Assembly (NCBI GenBank): GCA_002371265.1
Contig: DFGT01000036.1
Span: 1-16,740 of the forward strand
Direction: 5' to 3'
Origin: Bacteroidales bacterium UBA3743
GTDB taxonomy: Bacteria > Bacteroidota > Bacteroidia > Bacteroidales > Paludibacteraceae
DNA: 16,740 nt
Below the pieces are notes generated by a model, which searched no databases, was not told the origin of the DNA, and saw only the letters and a list, made by a program, of their open reading frames with translations. Shown here piece after piece: positions 13,558 to 16,740 of the stretch (positions are counted from its first letter, which is position 1; every line of letters starts with the position of its first letter). The position numbers and the translations under genes were made by a program.

Positions 13558-15253
13558 TGATCTTGAGCGCATCTCGTCCAAGTCTCATCGCACAGAAGTT
13601 CGGACCACACATAGTGCAGTATTCACCGTCTGTATGGTGAGCCTCCTCGAATATCTCACGAGCTTTCTCAGGATCCAACGACAAGTGGAATTGATCGTTC
13701 CAGCGGAATTCAAAACGTGCTTTTGAAAGTGCGTTGTCACGTATTGCTGCTCCAGGATGACCTTTCGCTAGATCGGCGGCATGAGCTGCGATCTTATATG
13801 TGATTACTCCTACACGCACGTCGTCTTTATTAGGCAAAGCAAGATGCTCCTTTGGAGTGACGTAGCAAAGCATGGCTGTGCCGAGCCAACCGATTTGAGC
13901 GGCTCCGATGGCTGATGTGATATGGTCGTAGGCAGGTGCGATATCTGTCACAAGTGGTCCGAGTGTGTAGAATGGGGCATTATGGCAGTGTGTGATCTGT
14001 CGCTCCATATTCTCCTTGATCTTGTGCATTGGCACATGTCCGGGACCTTCTATAAATGCCTGAACATTTTTGTCCCACGCGCGTAGAACAAGCTCACCCA
14101 TAGTGTCAAGCTCTGCAAACTGGGCTTCGTCGTTTGCGTCTGCTGTACAGCCTGGGCGCAGACCGTCTCCAAGGGAAACAGCAACGTCATACTGGGCTAG
14201 AATATCGCAGATGTCGTCGAAATGTTCGTAAAGGAAACTTTCCTGATTGTGAACCAGACACCATTTGCTCATGATCGAACCTCCACGAGAGACAATTCCG
14301 CAAAGTCTTTTATCTGCCAAATGGACATTGTGGCGACGGATACCTGCGTGGATAGTGAAGTAGTCCACTCCCTGCTCACACTGCTCAATCAATGTGTCTT
14401 TGTATATTTCCCATGTCAAATCCTCAACCTTGCCGTCGACTTTTTCAAGAGCCTGATAGATAGGCACGGTGCCCACTGGCACAGGACAGTTGCGGATGAT
14501 CCACTCTCTTGTCTCGTGAATGTTGGCTCCTGTAGAAAGGTCCATGAGTGTGTCGCCTCCCCATTTGCAGCTCCACACGGCTTTCTCAACCTCTTCGTCG
14601 ATTGTTGAAGTGGTCGCTGAATTTCCGATGTTGGTGTTGATCTTCACAAGAAAGTTTCTTCCGATGATCATTGGCTCGCTTTCAGGGTGGTTGATGTTTG
14701 CCGGAAGCACAGCGCGTCCTTCCGCTATCTCCTTCCTCACAAACTCGGGTGTGATGTATGTGTCGATGCCGAGCTCCTTGCAGTTCATATTCTCACGGAT
14801 GGCAACGTATTCCATCTCAGGAGTAATGATGCCTGCTTTTGCGTATGCCATCTGAGTGATCTTCGCACCCTTCTTTGCTCGATATGGTAGAGCAATATGT
14901 TCAAAACGAAGATGATCGAGACTCTTGTCGGCAAGACGCATCTTTCCGTATTCAGATGTTATCTCTGGCAATTGCTCCACGTCGCCACGGCCTACAATCC
15001 ATTTTTCACGGAATCTCTCAATACCTTTTTTCAGGTCGACGGTGATGTTCGGGTCTGAGAATGGACCTGATGTGTCGTAGATGAAGACGGGAGCGTTCTC
15101 AGTCAGTGTTTTTTTGCCATTGTCGTCAATCGACACAGTAGGTGTCAGATTCACCTTCTGCATTCCCACCTTTATATCTGGGAACATCTCGCCCTGCATG
15201 TAATATTTCTCACGCTTAGCGTAATGAGTCGTTTTTTTATCTTTATCTGCCAT
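13553..15253 (-). CDS. thiC: Phosphomethylpyrimidine synthase ThiC
   Basis: 566 aa from the ATG at 15253 (MADKDKKTTHYAKREKYY). The longer ORF starts at a GTG inside the flanking ACCACAGAGACAC repeat and is not credible. ThiC is a radical SAM enzyme that converts 5-aminoimidazole ribotide to HMP phosphate, the pyrimidine half of thiamine. Visible family blocks are YDTSGPFSDP, TQMAYAKAGIITPEMEYVAIREN, NIGNSATTS, EKAVWSCKWGGDTLMDLSTG, FTIHAGI and EGPGHVPMHKI. The C-terminal cluster motif CxxCxxxxC is intact at C546, C549 and C554 (CTMCGPNFC). The sequence is complete, with no frameshift. It lies downstream of thiG but is separated from it by the GxxExxY cassette, so it may depend on read-through or on a promoter inside the cassette. 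Confidence 0.97.
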   Translation of the reverse strand: MADKDKKTTHYAKREKYYMQGEMFPDIKVGMQKVNLTPTVSIDDNGKKTLTENAPVFIYDTSGPFSDPNITVDLKKGIERFREKWIVGRGDVEQLPEITSEYGKMRLADKSLDHLRFEHIALPYRAKKGAKITQMAYAKAGIITPEMEYVAIRENMNCKELGIDTYITPEFVRKEIAEGRAVLPANINHPESEPMIIGRNFLVKINTNIGNSATTSTIDEEVEKAVWSCKWGGDTLMDLSTGANIHETREWIIRNCPVPVGTVPIYQALEKVDGKVEDLTWEIYKDTLIEQCEQGVDYFTIHAGIRRHNVHLADKRLCGIVSRGGSIMSKWCLVHNQESFLYEHFDDICDILAQYDVAVSLGDGLRPGCTADANDEAQFAELDTMGELVLRAWDKNVQAFIEGPGHVPMHKIKENMERQITHCHNAPFYTLGPLVTDIAPAYDHITSAIGAAQIGWLGTAMLCYVTPKEHLALPNKDDVRVGVITYKIAAHAADLAKGHPGAAIRDNALSKARFEFRWNDQFHLSLDPEKAREIFEEAHHTDGEYCTMCGPNFCAMRLGRDALKIK

Positions 15254-15287
15254 ATTTGTTTTTTTTAGCGATAATAAATAAGTTTTT

Positions 15288-15300
15288 ACCACAGAGACAC
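15288..15300 (+). repeat. Left inverted repeat, ACCACAGAGACAC
   Basis: 13-bp left arm, 35 bp before the thiC ATG on the thiC side. The next bases, GGAG, partly continue the match (right arm, inverse strand: AAAG). Confidence 0.8.
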
Positions 15301-15392
15301 GGAGTCATCAGAGATACGCCATTCGTGCGTATATTATGATCTTGATCCTCTATGAGAAAAAAGAGTGCACTTCGTGCTTCTGAGTTTTAGAG

Positions 15393-15764
15393 TCACATTA
15401 CTAATCTTTTGATTCCATTTTTTAATAGAATTTCGTTAAAGTTAATAAGTAATGCGACTTTCAATTTGGCAAGCTTAAGATATGTTAGTGTTTGTGCTGA
15501 ATAAATAGGTTTCATTTCGGACACCGATTTTAATTCGACAACCACACTATCTTCAACTAGCAAATCTATGCGATATCCTTTGTCAAATACAATTTCTTCA
15601 TACACAATAGGCATCTCTTTTTGGACCTCTACTTTTAGACCTCTTTTGCTCAATTCATAAGCAAGGCATTTCTCGTAGACGGATTCCAATAAGCCTGGAC
15701 CTAATGTTTTGTGTACTTTTATCGCACAGTTTATAATTTCGCCTGTTATCTCATTTGATTCCAT
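15393..15764 (-). CDS. GxxExxY protein (PD-(D/E)XK-like small protein)
   Basis: 123 aa, the usual length. The motif that names the family is G24-LL-E27-SV-Y30 (GLLESVY), after the typical VHKTLGPG. A PD-(D/E)XK-like core follows: RIDLLV with D67, then VVELKS with E77 and K79, then a helix containing QTLTYLKL. The motifs are intact, so it may have nuclease or nucleic-acid-binding activity, but no function is established for the family. It has no known link to thiamine although it lies between thiG (137 bp) and thiC (139 bp) on the same strand. It is framed by inverted repeats, which suggests recent insertion. The leader AGAAAAAGAGAAAAT is A-rich. Confidence 0.9.
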   Translation of the reverse strand: MESNEITGEIINCAIKVHKTLGPGLLESVYEKCLAYELSKRGLKVEVQKEMPIVYEEIVFDKGYRIDLLVEDSVVVELKSVSEMKPIYSAQTLTYLKLAKLKVALLINFNEILLKNGIKRLVM

Positions 15765-15879
15765 ATTTTCTCTTTTTCTTTCTCCGAACTCTCAAAAACC
15801 TCTATGGTGAATAAATAAACACATAGATTTTGTAACAAAGGAACGAAGTGAGTTATCCGAAAAAACTCTGTGTTCCTTT

Positions 15880-15892
15880 GTGTCTCTGTGGT
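15880..15892 (-). repeat. Right inverted repeat, GTGTCTCTGTGGT
   Basis: Right arm, perfect inverse of 15288-15300 over 13 bp. It ends 9 bp from the thiG stop codon. A related imperfect unit, CTCTGTGTTCCTTTG, immediately precedes it, so this end carries about one and a half copies. Confidence 0.8.
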
Positions 15893-15901
15893 TTTTCCCT
15901 C

Positions 15902-16672
15902 TTACCCCAAGAATGATGTTAGAGGTGAGCTTGCGACGGCTTCTCCTGCTGTCACGGCTCCAAGACCTGCCTCGTATGCCTCTCGTCCACACTTGACAGC
16001 ATCACGGAATGCAACAGCCATACGGACGGGATCTCCTGCCACTGCAATTGCTGTGTTTACCAGACAAGCGTCGGCTCCAAGCTCCATCGCCGCTGCTGCA
16101 TGGCTAGGTGCTCCGATTCCAGCGTCTACAACAACAGGAACATTTGATTGTTCGATGATGATTTTTAGAAAATCTTCTGTGCGTAAACCTTTGTTTGAAC
16201 CGATTGGCGCGGCAAGTGGCATGACTGTCGCAGCACCTGCTTCCTCAAGTCTCTTGCAAAGCACAGGGTCTGCCTGGCAATATGGCAATACCACAAATCC
16301 AAGTTTCACCAACTCTTCAGTCGCTTTCAATGTTTCGATAGAGTCGGGCAACAGATAGCGAGGATCTGGGTGGATTTCAAGCTTCAGCCAGTTTGTGCCA
16401 AATGCCTCACGGCTCATCTTGGCTGCAAACACGGCTTCCTTTGCGTCGCGCACACCACTTGTGTTTGGAAGCAACTGTATGTTTTTGTCTACAATATGCT
16501 TTAGCATATCATCATTCGCGTCTCCTAGGGAGATACGCTTCATCGCTACGGTCACCATCTCAGTCTCTGATGCGACGATTGAATCTTTCATCAAATCGTT
16601 GCTGCTGAATTTTCCTGTTCCGAGGAATAGGCGAGAATTGAATTCTCTGCCGGCAATTACTAGTTTGCTCAT
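15902..16672 (-). CDS. thiG: Thiazole synthase ThiG
   Basis: 256 aa, full length. This cytosolic TIM-barrel enzyme condenses 1-deoxy-D-xylulose 5-phosphate with dehydroglycine (from ThiH) and sulfur from ThiS thiocarboxylate to give the thiazole phosphate. The N-terminus RLFLGTGKF, the LLPNTSG block, the Schiff-base Lys (K97 in NWLKLEIHPDPRYLLPD) and the phosphate-binding GIGAPSHAAAAMELGAD and NTAIAVAGDP segments are all present. It starts at ATG 16672 with an AT-only leader. Upstream partners such as thiS and thiE are expected beyond the right edge. It is the first thi gene in the window in the direction of transcription. Confidence 0.96.
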   Translation of the reverse strand: MSKLVIAGREFNSRLFLGTGKFSSNDLMKDSIVASETEMVTVAMKRISLGDANDDMLKHIVDKNIQLLPNTSGVRDAKEAVFAAKMSREAFGTNWLKLEIHPDPRYLLPDSIETLKATEELVKLGFVVLPYCQADPVLCKRLEEAGAATVMPLAAPIGSNKGLRTEDFLKIIIEQSNVPVVVDAGIGAPSHAAAAMELGADACLVNTAIAVAGDPVRMAVAFRDAVKCGREAYEAGLGAVTAGEAVASSPLTSFLG

Positions 16673-16716
16673 TTATATTATGTTTTATTTTTTTCTTTTT
16701 TATTTTTTTTCTTTTA

Positions 16717-16740
16717 TTTAGCATTTAGCATTTAGCATTT
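16717..16740. repeat. Tandem TTTAGCA repeat upstream of thiG
   Basis: Three perfect 7-bp TTTAGCA units (16717-16737) continue to the window edge and may extend beyond it. Between them and thiG lies a stretch of almost pure T/A (16673-16716). I see no riboswitch or promoter element here. Confidence 0.7.

Larger units (their letters stand above)
15288..15892. mobile_element. GxxExxY cassette bounded by inverted repeats
   Basis: ACCACAGAGACAC at 15288-15300 and its perfect inverse GTGTCTCTGTGGT at 15880-15892 enclose 605 bp that hold only the GxxExxY gene and small hairpins, for example ATACGC/GCGTAT at 15314-15332. A-runs adjoin the repeats on both outer sides. Outer flanks are thiC and thiG. 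There is no transposase. I infer a non-autonomous unit inserted into the thi cluster; no target-site duplication is obvious. Confidence 0.5.

Noticed and set aside
16673..16740. Possible TPP riboswitch upstream of thiG
   Set aside because: Only T/A-runs and TTTAGCA repeats are present; none of the conserved THI-element sequence is seen. If present it must be outside the window.
16717..16740. Tandem TTTAGCA units as a CRISPR-like array
   Set aside because: Unit is 7 bp without spacers; simple tandem repeat.

Overview
The window looks like chromosomal DNA of a member of the Bacteroidales (Bacteroides/Prevotella-like). Several genes are preceded by the Bacteroidetes -7 element TAnnTTTG. Leaders are A-rich with no strong Shine-Dalgarno sequence. 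The gene families (thiG/thiC/thiH cluster, NUDIX regulator with a C-terminal winged helix, AAA-ATPase-like/DUF1703 protein, GxxExxY protein, RhuM remnants) fit that order. This assignment is inference; no rRNA or other phylogenetic marker is present.

Region 1 (1-5477, plus strand) is an accessory, toxin-like locus. It opens with the 3' part of a large gene that enters from the left edge. The encoded protein has a GC-rich body, a zinc metalloprotease domain (HEIGH...H and NLMDY) and a very AT-rich C-terminal module of about 640 residues, the architecture of a polymorphic toxin. A two-TM small protein follows directly (candidate immunity protein). About 650 bp after the large gene, a short ORF repeats the 33-residue conserved junction of that gene but carries a different tail, and is followed 9 bp later by another two-TM protein. 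This looks like a displaced, alternative toxin tip with its own immunity gene. Around it lie two complementary halves of a RhuM-family pseudogene in swapped order and a frameshifted signal-peptide remnant, so the locus has been rearranged repeatedly.

Region 2 (5478-9474) holds an AAA-ATPase-like/PD-(D/E)XK protein and a phosphofructokinase on the plus strand. The phosphofructokinase converges on a minus-strand NUDIX-family regulator across a shared bidirectional terminator.

Region 3 (9441-11204, minus strand) is a two-gene unit: a secreted TPR protein translationally coupled (ATGA overlap) to a secreted protein of unknown function, with its own promoter and terminator.

Region 4 (11283-16740, minus strand) is a thiamine-biosynthesis cluster, thiG - GxxExxY - thiC - EamA transporter - thiH, ending in a strong terminator. 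ThiH makes dehydroglycine from tyrosine, ThiG builds the thiazole phosphate and ThiC makes the pyrimidine HMP-P. Two genes not known as thiamine enzymes sit between them. The GxxExxY gene lies inside a cassette bounded by 13-bp perfect inverted repeats. The EamA transporter is bounded by repeat-derived sequence. thiS, thiE and thiF, and any TPP riboswitch, are not in the window and may lie beyond the right edge.
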